Notes: generated by a model not told the origin, from the letters alone. DNA of 64,000 nucleotides from Eucommia ulmoides (GCA_016647705.1 CM028340.1:14027001-14091000); one strand, 5' to 3'. Counted from the stretch's first letter, positions 44,588 through 57,200 are shown. Numbers and translations are program-made.

Positions 44588-44721
44588 ACATGCATTCTTA
44601 GCGTTAGGCATCCATAAACTGCATTGCATTATTCTTTTATGTCTTCGTTGTTCTTGTTTTGAGAGAGTTCTTGTGAGAGTTCTGCATTTCTCTTGTTTGT
44701 CCGACTCCTAATTTTTTATGT

Positions 44722-44734
44722 TGGTATCAATAGC
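44722..44734 (+). promoter_or_regulatory. Copia primer-binding site
   Basis: TGGTATCAATAGC follows the LTR region. It is near TGGTATCAGAGC, the initiator tRNA-Met site of plant Copia elements, and sits about 470 nt before the gag start. Confidence 0.6.
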
Positions 44735-45190
44735 AATCTGATCATTATATCCTTGGAGGTAGACGCTTATTCAACCGTAAACACTTAGCGGAAGCGAAAT
44801 CTGCTTTAATGATAAATCGTCAAACGATTGCCTCAATATTCTATTCTGGTATTTCTGTTTCTATATCTTGTTATTACACAGTAAGTATTATGTCTTCATT
44901 TGATTTGTCATTTTACAACAATTATCCTTCTTTTTATTTTTTGTTTTCCTGCTAGATTGTAATATATTTTCTTGTAATGTCATCTGGAATGTTTTTGTAA
45001 CAAAAAATCAGAATTTTTTCTTCTTTATTTTTATTCTCCAATTAGTAATTGATTAAATAATTAATTATTTAATTAATTTTCAACCATAATTTACCAATAA
45101 TCTTAAAATAGATTTCCTGAATTATTTTATACGATTCTGGTAACAATAACAAAGTTTCTTATATTATTTGTTTGTGTTTTCTTACAAGAA

Positions 45191-45479
45191 ATATGTCTTC
45201 AGATGATGTTGTTGTTACTACTGTTGCGACTGCAAATCAAGGTGTTGCACCACCTGCTGTGCCTGTGCCTGTTGCGCATCCTATGCCGACTCCACATAGA
45301 TTGAAGAAATTTGATGGAAGCTTCTTCAAGAGATGGTAGCAGAAGATGTTGACTTGGAAACATTGAACTTGACAAGATTCCTCCGCGAGGATGCTCCTAC
45401 CATAACTGAACGGTCTGACATTTAGACTGTTGTTGTTGTTCATGCATTGAAACATTCTGATTTCCTATGCAAGAACTAT
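45191..45479 (+). pseudogene. Copia gag N-terminal remnant
   Basis: Begins at an ATG (45191) with MSSDDVVVTTVATANQ, a proline-rich stretch, then HRLKKFDGSFFKRW. The KFDG..FKRW block is the typical start of the gag domain in a large group of plant Copia elements. The remnant ends where S4 is inserted (flank ACTAT). It is a fossil with several breaks. The minus-strand 72-residue frame over it is a shadow. Confidence 0.65.
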
Positions 45480-46141
45480 TGTTGGCCCAGTGGAATACCC
45501 AAGAGGGGGGGTAAATTGGGTAATTAAAAATATCAGAGAGAAAATACTTTAATAAATCAAATAATTAATTTTAATCATAAATTAATTATTATCTTTATAT
45601 CACAGCAGAATTATGAAATTAACTAGGTGCACACCAAACAACAAAAATAAAAATATTAAAGATTACAGCACATCAGAAATTTATACTGGTTCACCAAGCT
45701 ACTATTGGCTAATCCAGTCCTCCGAGTCCCACGGAGAGTCACACCCACTAATACTTAAGATCCCTTTAAAGGTAGGAATCAAACCCTCACAGCGATTCTT
45801 TTACAGGCTCAGAATCAACCTTTACAAAATTCTTTTCACAGGTGAAGGAAGAACATCTACTTTTTACAGGCTTAAGAATAACCTAATTCTTTTTAACACA
45901 AAGGCAAAAGAATCAAAACCTTACCAACACTCCAAATATCCTTTTACTCGGTAAGGATTGAACTGTTACAAAATTCACACAAATCAATTCTATCTCGGAA
46001 GAATTACTACCTCAATCTCTTTACAGAAAAAGACAAAAACCAGTTACCCTTTGATTAAATACACCCAACAATATTTAATCCATTACTCAACTTATCAATA
46101 AAAATTGACAAGTGTTTTTTCTCACTCGGAGCTTCTACCAC

Positions 46142-47682
46142 TGGTAGCGCGTAAAATACACTGTTACTTTCACTCGCAAGTATACGAGGTCAAGTTTTAA
46201 TATAGATCGGGAGAGTTAGGGTTATCGTGTCCACAGGGATTGGTTTTGACAATTATTGAGTACCGTGTTTGTCATGACCTAACTTTATCTAGGCGAAAAT
46301 AAATGTGTTTAAAATTAATAATACTAATACTAAGTTAGTTAATTAATAATACTATACTAATACTATTATGAGATGTTTAGGGAAAATATTTCCTAGGGAT
46401 TAACTTTTGTTTACAAAAACGTGTTTGGTCTTATTTTAGTTTACGTTAACGGCGTTCGACTTATTTGACAATCCTAGTTCGTAAACTCCCCCGCTACCTC
46501 TCCTAAGTGTAAGATGCGAGAATACGCGACTTCATGTTAACGAAGAAGTCCCCCTCAACGTCTTAACGACCTTAGGTCACGTGAGTCTCGCCCTAACGTC
46601 ATTGATTACACACAATCCAACTCCCAACCGGGTCATTAGATCATCGTGTTGTTTTTACCCTATCGACAATCTCAGTTCTAAAACTCCACCGCCACCTCTC
46701 CCGAGTGTAAGACGGGAGAATACATAACTTTGAGTCAACAAAGAAGTCCCCCTCAATGTCTTAATGACACTAGGTCACGTAAGTCTTGCCCCAACGTCAT
46801 CGATTGTATAACACAATCAAAATAACGAAGAACAACCACTAACCAAACACAAACTCAACAAAACAACATTTTCATAAATATATTAATCCCTAGACAAAAC
46901 ACCCGTTTAGCTCATGGCCATAGTCGATTATACAATGAAAACTAAGCAAAACATGCTCAAACAACAATCCTAAGTTAAGAAATAAAAGAAGGAACAACAG
47001 AAACTTAGCCTAGTCCAAAGATTTATCGCTAAAAATGTTTCAAGATCGCTCCCCTTTCTTGGCAACGTGATCTTCTCCTTAGGATTTGAATGAGCACTCC
47101 CAAAACCTCTCTACTATCCTCATAAAGTCTATGGAGGTGTCTTGGCCGAATGGAGAAGAGATGAGGGGAAAATAGTGATCAAAATATCCTAAAATATCTA
47201 AAATAATATCTAATCTGGCGCAGAGGTCACCGCCTGGGCGGTGGGTATGTCGATTAGAATGATCGCCTAGGTGGTGGAACAGTGAACCAAGTTTTTGACT
47301 TCTGACCGCCTAGGTGGTGGTTTCACCGCCTAAGCGGTGAAACAAAAGTGAGTTAAGGCTTGGCTCTGCACTTTTACCGCCACGACCGTGGATCTCAGCA
47401 CCATGGCGGTGAGACACTTTCTTGTTTTGGCTATAACTTCTTCGTCCGAGCACCGATTGAGGTGATTCAAAAACCTTTACCGGCTTTGCACATTTCCACT
47501 ATTTTTCCACTGTTCTTGATCCGATTTGATCATTTTTGATCCGTTTACATACCTTTTCACCTCAAACATCTAATTTAGTACAAAAAGAATAAAAACACAT
47601 CAAAATATATTAAAACGTACTAAACATACTCAAAAACTGACAACTTTAGGATTGGAAATAAATAGGTAATTTACACCTATAA
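46142..47682 (-). mobile_element. Family P solo LTR, copy P5, nested in S4
   Basis: 1541 bp starting TGGTAGCGCG, flanked by ACCAC (46137-46141) and ACCAT (47683-47687). The interrupted S4 site matches the uninterrupted stretch of S3 at about 33705-33730. It has a doubled CCGAGTGTAAGACG segment (46505 and 46702). The palindromic array (47226-47410) mixes CCTAGG-centred units with CACCATGGCGGTG and ACCGCCACGACCGTGG. Confidence 0.83.
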
Positions 47683-47981
47683 ACCATTCCAAATAAATTA
47701 AAACTCAATTAATATCCCAAAGCTAATGATAGAAAATGTGAGATAGTCAAACTCTGATTTTTAACAAAAGGTGGGTAGCACGTAATCAAATTCAAGAAAT
47801 TGTTTATAAAATATTTTCTTTAATAAAAATAAAAAACAATTTCTAAAGATTAATTTCCAAAAATTAAACAAGTAATGCAATATAGAAAACAATTGGAAAT
47901 ATCTCACCCGAAATCCAACAAAAAAAATAATTAGAGCGTAGTTACTTCAGATTCGGTAGCAGCAATGATTATCAAGATTAT

Positions 47982-49711
47982 TGGTAGCGCGGAAAAAAAC
48001 ACGCCGCTACTTACACTCGCAAGTGTACGAGGTCTAAAGTTTTAGTATAGTGTGATCGTTAAGATCGGGTTATCGTATCCACAGGGATTGTTGTCGTTAC
48101 TATCGAATACCGCGTTTGTCGTGACCTAAGTTTATCTAGGCGAAAAACAAATGTAATTAATTAATTAAACTAATACTAATATATCATAAATTAACTACAC
48201 TATTATGTTAATATGTTTTAGGGTGAATAATTATATAGGGATTAATGTGTTTACAAATACGTGTTCGATTCCGATTTACTCCCGTTTACGTTGTTCGACC
48301 TATTTGACAACCTCGGTACGTAAACTCTGCTGCCACATCTTCTGAGTGTAAGACGGGAGAATACATGACTTCGAGTCAATGGAGAAGTCCCCCTCAACAT
48401 CTTAACGACCCTAGGTCACGTGAGTCTCGCCTAGCGTCATTGATTGCACACAATCTAACTCCTTCCCGGGTTATTGGATCGTCGCATTGTATTTACCCTA
48501 TTGACAATCTCCGTTCTAAAACTCCCTCGCCACCTCTTCCGAGTGTAAGACGAGGGATATAATGCAACTTTGAGTCAACAAAGAGGTCCCCCTCAATGTC
48601 TTAACGACCCTAGGTAGCGTGTGTCTTGCCCCACGTCATCGATTGTCCACGATTCAAACCCCGACCGGGTTATAGAATCGTGGCGTTTGTTTACTCTAAT
48701 CCAAATCCGGGGTTTTGTCAAAACCTCGTATTCTCCATTTATCAATCCAAGCATAATAAACAAATAATACGATAAATACAATCAAATTACGAAGAACAAA
48801 CATAAACGCAACACCGAAATCATCCAAACAACGTATTTATAAATTATAGGTTAATCCCTACTACAATCCATATTTAACTCGGGGCCATAGCCGCATATAC
48901 AATGAAATAACGAGCTAAATATGCTCACATGCTCCTAAGATAAAGAAATAAGGAAAAACTATCGAAGAACTTAGTCTCGTCCGAAGATAAACCGCTAAGA
49001 ACGATCCACGATCGATTCGCCATCTTCTCCACTTCGGGATGCGAGCTCTACACCTAAAATTCCTAACCCTTAGCTTAAATGTAGCCTAAGGGGCTAAAAA
49101 ATGCAATAAAGATGAGAGAGATCCGGCTAAAGGGGGAGGAGAGGGGATATTTATAGCAAAAATATCCTAAAAATATCTAAAAATATCTAAAGGCTGTGCA
49201 GGGCAAATCCGCCTAGGCGGTGGAAATTCTGCCTAGGCAGGGTTAGGTCGGTTAAGTTTGATCTCCTGGGCGGTGAAGTAGGCGGTGGACTGGAGAACAT
49301 TCTGTTGGATTTTCGCCTAGGCGGTAGAAATTTTGCCTAGGCGAGCGGCTGTCAGTAGCCCATTGCGTCTTCTGCTGGATTTCCGCCTAAGCGGTAGAAT
49401 TTCCGCTCAGGCGGTCGTCTGTCAGTAACATTTTTCTCTTCTTTGCATCTTCACCGCTTAGGCGGTGGTCTGGACGCCTAAACGGTGGGCCTATTTCATC
49501 TTTTAGCCTCCGAGCTTGTTTAACCACCGTAACTTCGAACCGCTTTGGTTCGATCTCATCGTTTTAGCTCCAGTTTTCTATCTTTTTGACCCACACACCT
49601 GAGTTATACAAAAAGTATAAATACTAATTAAAACATAATAAAAATAACTATAAACATATTCAAAAACTAACCAATTTAGATTGGAAATAGATAGGTTTTT
49701 CACACCTATCA
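47982..49711 (-). mobile_element. Family P solo LTR, copy P6, nested in S4
   Basis: 1730 bp from TGGTAGCGCGG to CACACCTATCA with the exact duplication ATTAT (47977-47981 and 49712-49716). TATA box (GCTATAAATATC, minus) at 49146-49157. The palindromic array at 49205-49490 has about eight CCTAGG- or CTTAGG-centred units. It is the best-preserved reference copy of family P. A 65-residue plus-strand frame at 48365 resembles one in P2 only because the DNA is shared. Confidence 0.88.
49205..49490. repeat. CCTAGG-centred palindrome array in P6
   Basis: CCGCCTAGGCGGTGG (49209), TGCCTAGGCAGGG, CCTGGGCGGTG, TCGCCTAGGCGGTAG (49314), TGCCTAGGCGAGCGG, CCGCCTAAGCGGTAG (49382), CCGCTCAGGCGGTCG and ACCGCTTAGGCGGTGG (49453). 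The array covers most of U3 upstream of the TATA box. Confidence 0.8.
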
Positions 49712-50897
49712 ATTATCTCTTAGAATAGCTCTCACAAAAACTCAGTATGATATCTATAAGAAAAACTCAATATAATCTCTTGATTTTTTTATTTTTTATT
49801 TTTTCTTAATGATATGAAAAAAAGAAAAGAAAAGAAAAAAAAAGGTCTATATATATTGGATAAGAAACAACTCTCTAACGGCTAGTTCCCATATGTCATG
49901 ACACTTAATTGCTCTCTTAGACCCCTTATATCATTATCATTTCATTTTTGTTCAATTCACTTAATTATAGCTTTTAAATCTCTCAATTAAGTCCCCCAAA
50001 TATTTCTTAATTTCAATTAAATAGAATAGAAATAATTATATGTACTAAATTGAGAAACATTTAAATTTAATGAACCAAATTAGTAGGAATTAAATAATAG
50101 GTGTAGCATATCTTAAATATCATAAAATCCCTAAAATCTCTCACAAATCCCAACAAAAAATGGCTACTTTTAGATATGAATTCGAAATTCCACAATATCC
50201 TGAAACTGACACACCAGTTGACCGACCAGTCAACCGCTCAATTCATGTAACCAAGCCAAAGATTCTATGTCCATCGGTCGACCTATCTGTCAACTTAGAG
50301 ATTCAAAAAGTTTCATTTCTCTTCATCGGTCGACTTACCTGTCGACTTAGAGATTCAGAGAGTTCCATTTCTCTTCATCGGTCGACTTACCTGTCGATTT
50401 AGAGATTTAGAGAGTTTGCCTACTTTGTCCGATTGACTTACTAGTCGACGTAAGGATACTGAATCTCTTTTCTAAACTCGTTTTTAACTCATTCTTATTG
50501 ACGTTTTTGACCCTTTAACCAATTTCCTTTCTTAATAAGCTCCACTAAATACATAAATTCAATTTTAATCCATTATAAATATTTCTTTTTCAATTACACA
50601 TAGGAGCAAATAATTGAGCTAATTAAGATCCTATTAAAAACACACATATTTATAATATTCATTTAAAAATCTTTTTGTGTCGTGTATAATCCAAATTGGG
50701 ATATTAAGAGTTGAAATTTAAACCTGAGTTGTTTTTCCTAGGTTCTTCAAATTCTTCAACCTCTTAATCATTCATCATCTTTATCATCAAATCTTCATCA
50801 ATTGAAACTAATAAACTGAAACACTTAAACAAACCATTAGTCCCACAAAAAATATCAACGTTTAATTGTCTATCAAAATCTTAGGATCAACAACTAT

Positions 50898-51036
50898 ATT
50901 CTTAATCGAATAAGTAATACACTCTACAAGGTGTATTGCTCTATCACGACAACAAAAAAATTGTGGCAGTCCCTAGAGAAAAAGTACAAAATTAAAGATG
51001 TTATGATTGAGAAATTTGTAGTTAGAAGATTTCTAG
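50898..51036 (+). pseudogene. Copia gag middle remnant, left
   Basis: Short piece of the same gag between S4 and M4. It contains the region around a Lys-Lys-Tyr stretch (AAAAAGTACAAAATTAAAG), equivalent to the conserved LE.KYK.KD of this gag type. It ends in TTTCTAG at the M4 insertion. Confidence 0.45.
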
Positions 51037-51324
51037 TGTAAGACCTCAATTACAGTAAGTACGTCATTTTGGTTACATTTTAGTGTAACTGGAAAAAAAA
51101 AATAATAAAATAAATAAATTTGGGATGAAATTGGGTCAATAAAAATTCAAATTCAAAATCTAAGGGTCAATTCGCAAATTTAGAGAAAATTAAATCCAAA
51201 CTTTGAGGGGGTAAATTGACATGTAATTTTTAATTGAAACTTAAAGGGGTGAAATTGCAAATTTTAGAAACTTTTAAAAATTTCAAGAAAGTTGGGGGAA
51301 AAAAGAGTAATTAATTAAAAACTT

Positions 51325-51357
<33 letters not shown>

Positions 51358-53713
51358 CTGATCCGACGAAGTCGCTGCCGGCAGGAGGTAAGGAGAGCAG
51401 TGACGTGGCAAGCTGGGAGGAAGTGAACCCACTAAACGCATGCAATACATACGTGTAATGATCGAAACATCTCCAATAATCTGAAATTTAAAACGAAAAT
51501 CAGGAAATGGAGAGAGAGAGGAAGATCGGCAGTATATGTCGGTGGATGTGTGAGTTGTCGTCGATCTCAGATGAGGGAGTAATAGGCTATCATCGACGGT
51601 TTACTGGGAGTATGTGGGTATGTGTTCTGTCCACCGATAGTATGTGCTTGATCATCGCCGTTCGCCAGCATGTGTGTGTTCGGTTCATCGTCGAGTGTGT
51701 GGGTTGCCGGCAATGGGTGTGTTCGGGTTGTTCGGAGACTGAGTGGGGGTGTGTGGTGGCACCATCTAGTCTGGTTGTGTGATCATCGACGGTGTGGGGG
51801 GTGTCCCTCCGGTGTGAGAATGGGTACTGCCTGTTGGAGTGTTAGAGAGAGAGAGAAGGTGGGTATCGGTTCGGGTAGGTGTTCCGATCGACGTCACGGG
51901 TGTTCCGTCTTCGTGGATGTATGGCGTGATCGGAGCACGGTTGGTCGCCGGCGAGTCCCAAAGCAGAAAACAGAAAACGAAGTGAGGGAAAGGGAGTCGT
52001 CGGTGACGTCGTTGTCCGGCAGGGAGTTTGATCAATCGACGGTGACTGTGGGAGGGGAGTATGTGTGTTCGGCATTTAGGGTGTGAGTAATCGGTGGTGG
52101 TGTGCTCGTGTTTGGAGTAAGACGATCAGTGGAAGGTTCAAATCAGGACTGAAGCAGAAGACGAAACAGAAAAGAGAAAAGAAAAAAAAAAAAAGGAAGA
52201 AGAAGGAAAAAAAAAGAAAAAGAAAAAAAAAAGGGAATTACATGAACCACCCCACTAAAAATTGAAAACCCCTCTCGTGGTCTCCAAACGATTCGAAAAC
52301 AGGTAAAATTTCAATCTATTAATAATTCTCGTTAAATTAAATTTTATGTAGCATTACAAATCCCAAAAATCGTAACAATTTCCTAACGATTAATTAATTT
52401 TAATTACGTGGTACATAAAATAGTAACAATTCGAAATATAAGGCCGGCATTGCATGATTCAGATGTTTTAGATAAGATATTAATTTAGGCTCTGTTACTA
52501 TTAGGCTCGCAGGCACCGGTGTCCCGATAGAGTATGGTCAGTGAAGGTTTTGGAGAGCGGTTTACGAGATGAGTGTACTGTCTTCTTACCAAACTATTTT
52601 CTATATATATATGAGATGAAATTTGTGATTACCTAAACTGTATGAATTTATAAATGGTATGGATCAAGCAGGATTTGAATGAATTGGCAAACTGGACTTC
52701 GATAGATTTCAAAAAGAAGTTGGAAATGAATTTCCGCTAGATTTGGTGAAATTAGACGGTGTTTTTAAAGAGAGAATGAGAAACATCTATTTTTCTAAAA
52801 GTAAATGATGGAAAAATGGTTTTGATAAAATCGGACTTTTTCTTTAGAAGAAAGTGTGAAATATGATTTTTAAATTTAAAAGCGGCTTTTGAAGAAAAGT
52901 GGTAGGTGTGGTGATTTGAGAATGTTGAGTAGATGATATTTATTGAGTTGTGTTTCAATGAGACTGTATTTGATTTTGACGATGCCATGGTTGTTCTCCC
53001 CGTAAGGGGTGTGGATTATATTTCTCCCCATAAGGGGTGGATTATATTTCTCCCCAAAAAGGGGTGTGGATATTTCGTAGGAAGGCATTCCTATGAATGT
53101 TACGGTACCGTTACAACTCCCGATTGTGAGGTTAAAACGATCACTAGGGCTGGCCAGCGTGTGTGTGTGTGTGTGTGTGTTTGAGAAGATGTTTGGAGAT
53201 GTGATAATTTGCTTCTACTGAATGATTTATTATTTATATGGTGATTGGCATGATTCTTATACTAAATGATTTTTGCATTGAACTTATAGGTAGTGCCTTA
53301 TTCTCACTGCTAATATTATGCAAACCTTTGCGAGCTACGTAATGTTTATATATTTAAGCTTGATCCATTTAGATGATGCAGAATGAACTGTTATTATTAT
53401 AAAAATATTTTACTGAGAAGGTAGTACACTCGCAGGTACAACGGCTAGGAGTCGGTCCCCTACTGGCACTAGGTAGAGCTATGTGATGGAGTCATGTAGG
53501 TGGTTGAGAGAAGCTGTCAAAGACGAACCTATAAAAGGTTCATGGATGAATACTGTTTGTTAGGATTAATTTGGGATGGGTGTGTCCCCCATTTAAATGT
53601 TTGTATTATGTGGTGGGTATATATTGTCTTTCATTTGGTTGTTTGGGTGTTGGTGATGTCATGTTGTAGTCACGCCAGCTTCGGGATGACGGGTTCCGGG
53701 ACGGGTTGTGACA
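51037..53713 (+). mobile_element. Family M solo LTR, copy M4
   Basis: 2677 bp from TGTAAGACCTCAATTAC to GGGTTGTGACA, flanked by the exact duplication TCTAG (51032-51036 and 53714-53718). It is the only plus-sense M copy. (TA)n at 51331-51357, a GT-rich stretch at 51540-52080, a purine run 52165-52240, the minisatellite at 52995-53085, the GATCG..GGTTAAAACGATC block at about 53103-53141 and (GT)n at 53159-53181. The overlapping open frames at 51507-52086 are low-complexity readings. Confidence 0.85.
52995..53085. repeat. Minisatellite of about 29 bp in M4
   Basis: Three tandem units of TTCTCCCCGTAAGGGGTGTG plus GATTATATT, each with the inverted repeat CCCCgTAAGGGG. The unit is related to the one in M2. 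Confidence 0.75.
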
Positions 53714-53718
53714 TCTAG

Positions 53719-54533
53719 AATGCAAAATAGAGGACTCGATGATAGTCATCAGTCAGACAGAAGAACTCCAAGTCCTTTTACATAACATTCATGCTAAAGA
53801 AATTACTCTTAGTGAGTCATTTTAAGTGCCAGCTGTGATTGAGAAGTTACCATTATCATTGGGTGACTTCAAGAATTATCTCAAATATAAATGAAAGGAG
53901 ATAACTCTTGACGACTTGGTTCTCAAATAGATAATCGAAGAAGAACATCAGATCTCTTCTAAACGTGAGGGTCATAATTCTATGATGTCAAAAGCCCATG
54001 TCATAGAAACTTACAAGAAAATGAAGAAAACTAAATCAAGCTCGAACAAAGGAGCTGCAAACAAAAAGTTCAAGGACAACTGCAATACTTGTGGTAAGAT
54101 GAGACATTGTGCCCAAGATTGTCGTAAGAGAGTTGTACCAAAAAGAAAGAAGCCTAAAAATCAAGCTTACGAGACTGAAGTGGAACACCTTATTGATGAC
54201 GTTTTCGGTATTAATCTATCAACAGTTGTATCTGAAGTCAATCTCATTGACAATCCCAAAGAGTGGTATGTGGATACTGGTACTACCCACCACATATGCT
54301 CAGATAAGAAGATATTCACAGTTTATCAGTAGGTGGAATCTGGGGATAAGCTCCATATCAGGAACTTTTCAACTTCTAAAGTTGAAGGACATATAAAGGT
54401 CATGCTGAAGATGAACTTTGGTAAGGAACTTACTTTGAACAATGTGTTGCATGTACCGGATATCCGTAAGAGTCTGGCTTTTGGATCGTTGCTGAGTAAG
54501 AAGGGATTCAGGCTAGTGTTTGAATCGGATAAG
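53719..54533 (+). pseudogene. Copia gag C-terminal, protease and pre-integrase start remnant
   Basis: From 53755 on, gag helices are recognisable (ELQVLLHNIHAKE; EKLPLSLGDFKNYL). A 116-residue reading (53982-54332) then carries a lysine-rich stretch, the zinc knuckle CNTCGKMRHCAQDC (about residues 37-50), and the aspartic protease block WYVDTGTTHHICS (about residue 95). The following reading (54333-54539) has KSLAFGSLLSKKGF, matching the pre-integrase start. It is a fossil with several breaks and stops at P7 (flank ATAAG). Confidence 0.75.
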
Positions 54534-54620
54534 TGGTAGCGTGTAATTAACGCACACAACTTACACCGCAAGTGTATGGGTCAAGTTTTAATATAGATAG
54601 GGAGAGTAAGGGTATCGTGT

Positions 54621-56156
54621 TGGTAGGTGCGATTTTGTGCACGCCTACTTACGCTCGCAAGTATACGAGGTCTAAAGTTTTAATATAGTGGATCTTTGAA
54701 GATCGGATATCGTTCCCACAGAGAAAAGTGTGAATAATTGAATTGAATACCGCAATTGACGTAATCTCATGTTATCCTGACGACGGAAGACTTGAATTGA
54801 AATTAAACTAAGCTAAACTACAATTAGTGGGTTAATCCTAACTAAGTTGATTAATTAGGGATTGATTTCGTTCACTTAATACACGTTTGATTTCGTTCAG
54901 TTAACAATAACAGAGTTTAGGTATCCAACAATCTCGGTTCGTAAACTCCTCCGCCACCTCTTCCGAGTGTAAGACGAGGGAATACGCGACTTTAGTGTCG
55001 ACGAAGGGGTCCCCCTCGATGTCTTAACGACTCTAGGCCGCGTGAGTCTTGACCCAACGTCATCGATTACATACTAACTAACGCCATCCCGGGTCGTTAG
55101 GTCGTAACGATGTGTTTATCCTAGTCCGAATCCAGGGTTACCTCTCCCGAGTGTCAAACCCTAGATTCTCAAATCCAACCCTAATACCGTAACAAGCATA
55201 TTAAGATCGTCATCAAATGATAAACACAATCGGACTTAAAACAACAAATGTTAAAGAAACGTATATTAAACTAAACGAGTATTTACACAACTACACCTTT
55301 CCCTATCTAATCTCTAAATTACACTAACATGTTCTTAGCCAATACAACATAAATCAAGAGGAGATCATCATTACCAACTATAAATATTAAATACAAAGAT
55401 GAAAACAAGGGAAGAAAAGCCAAATCTCAAAGTGGAGTAGTCCACTTTCGCCAAAGAACAGTCCTCCCGAGCTTCCTCTTCTCGCTTGATGAACTTCTTC
55501 TTCTTGCTCTTCCCGGATTGGCCAAGAACACCCTTTACAACTAATCTAATCTACTTCCTAAACTAATCTAATCTAACTAAGGTGGAAGAGAGCTCCCAAG
55601 AACAACCGGAGCCTCCTCTCACGTCTAAGGGGTCCTAACCTTTTGAGCAATTGGGGGAGAAAGGGGTTTTATAGGCAAGGGTTGGAAATATCTTCAAAAT
55701 ATCTGAAAACAGATATTTTTGTGCAGAGTGTCACCGCCTAAGAGGTGGTTCACCACTTAGGCGGTGGACTCAGGTCAGTTATGTTCTGTCGGTAACTTCG
55801 CTTAAGCGGTGGTTTTTACGCTTAGGCGGTGGCTGCTGGCAAGATATTCTGTTGTTTTCTCGCCTAAGCGGTGGTTTTCTCGCCTAGGCGGTGGTTCAGC
55901 CCTTCAGCACTCTAACATTCTGCCTCTTTTCCGCCTAAGCGGTGGAACTCCCGCTTAGGCGGTGGTCTTCATTCACCGAAACCCTGTTTTGCATATTTTA
56001 TTCACCGTTTCTCCACCGTTTTCACTTGTTTCTCGCCCTTTGACGTCCTTTCACCTGTTCTACACTAAAACACACTAAAACACGATTAAATATAACTAAA
56101 ATGCTTGAGAACTAACAAATCCGATTTAGAAATAGATAGGTTTTTCACACCTATCA
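54621..56156 (-). mobile_element. Family P solo LTR, copy P8, nested in P7
   Basis: 1536 bp from TGGTAGGTGCG to CACACCTATCA, flanked by the exact duplication CGTGT (54616-54620 and 56157-56161). It aligns closely with P4, including TATCGTTCCCACAGAGA, and so marks a second P subfamily. Its array of CCTAGG/CCTAAG-centred palindromes at 55730-55965 has about eight units. Confidence 0.88.
55730..55965. repeat. CCTAAG/CCTAGG-centred palindrome array in P8
   Basis: Units include ACCGCCTAAGAGGTGG, ACCACTTAGGCGGTGG, CGCTTAAGCGGTGG, CGCTTAGGCGGTGG, CGCCTAAGCGGTGG, CGCCTAGGCGGTGG, CCGCCTAAGCGGTGG and CCGCTTAGGCGGTGG. The symmetric centre TTAA in one unit keeps the palindrome although both half-sites changed. 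Confidence 0.8.
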
Positions 56157-57200
56157 CGTGTCCACAGGGAATGGTTGATATTATTATCGAGTACCGCGAT
56201 TATCATAACCTAATTTTATCTAAGCGGTAAAAAATGTATTTATAATTAATTAATACTAATACTAAAATATTAATTAAACTATACTAATACTAATATTAAT
56301 ATGAGATGGTTAAGGGGAAAATATTGCCTAGGGACTAACTTTGTTTACAAAAATATGTTTGGTCTCGTTTTAATTTACATTAACTGCGTTCGACCTATCT
56401 GACAATCTCGGTTCGTAAACTCACTCGCCACCTCTCTCGAGTGTAAGATAAGTGAATATGCGACTTCGCATCAACGAAGAAGTCCCCTTCAACGTATTAA
56501 CGACACTACGTCACATAGTCTCGCCCCAACGTCATTAATTACACACTCTCTGACTCCCTTCCAGGTTATTAGATCGTCGTGTTGCGTCTACCCTAGTCTG
56601 AATTCAGGATTATTACCTCTCCCGTGTGTCAAACCCCGTATTCTCTAATTATCTAAGCAATCATAATATCAAAGAATAATGGTAAACACAATCAAAATAG
56701 CGAAAAACAACCATTAACAGAACACAAACTCAAACAAACAATATTTTTATAAATATTATTAATCCCTAGACAAAAACTCGTTTAACTCATGGCCATAACC
56801 GTTTATACAATGTAAAATGAGCTAAACATGCTCAATAACGTACCGAAGTTAATAAAATAAAGAAGAAACGAAAGAAACTTAGCCGTAGTCCGAAGATCCG
56901 CCGCTAAAACCATTAAACGATCGCTTCTCCTTCTTCGCAACGTGTTCTTCTCTTTCAGAATTGGTTGAACACTCCCAAAACTCTCTCTCTAAAATATTCT
57001 AACCCTAATGGAGCTCTTATGGCCAGAGAAGATAAGAGGAGAAGAAATAGGGAACAAAAAATATCTAAATTTGGTGCAGAGTGACCGCCGCGGCGGTAGG
57101 CATGTCGGCATTGTCTTCGCCGCAGTAGTAGAGGAAGCGGTGGGCATAGGAACCTTTCTACAGTTTTACCACCTCGGCGGTGAGCTTCCAACAGTCTTAG

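Larger units (their letters stand above)
45480..50892 (-). mobile_element. Sirevirus solo LTR, copy S4, containing P5 and P6
   Basis: Plus reading TGTTGGCCCAGTGG to CTTAGGATCAACA, flanked by the exact duplication ACTAT (45475-45479 and 50893-50897). The net length after removing P5 and P6 is about 2130 bp, close to S3. Its palindromic array is at 50205-50455. It inserted in the Copia gag. Confidence 0.85.

Noticed and set aside
44722-44734. tRNA-like sequence
   Set aside because: Only the short primer-binding complement of initiator tRNA is present here and at 8785, 10334 and 26710; no tRNA fold accompanies it.
51507-52086. Overlapping reading frames of 91 and 138 residues in M4
   Set aside because: They fall in the GT-rich block of a solo LTR and have opposite-strand frames of similar length. 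Composition explains them.
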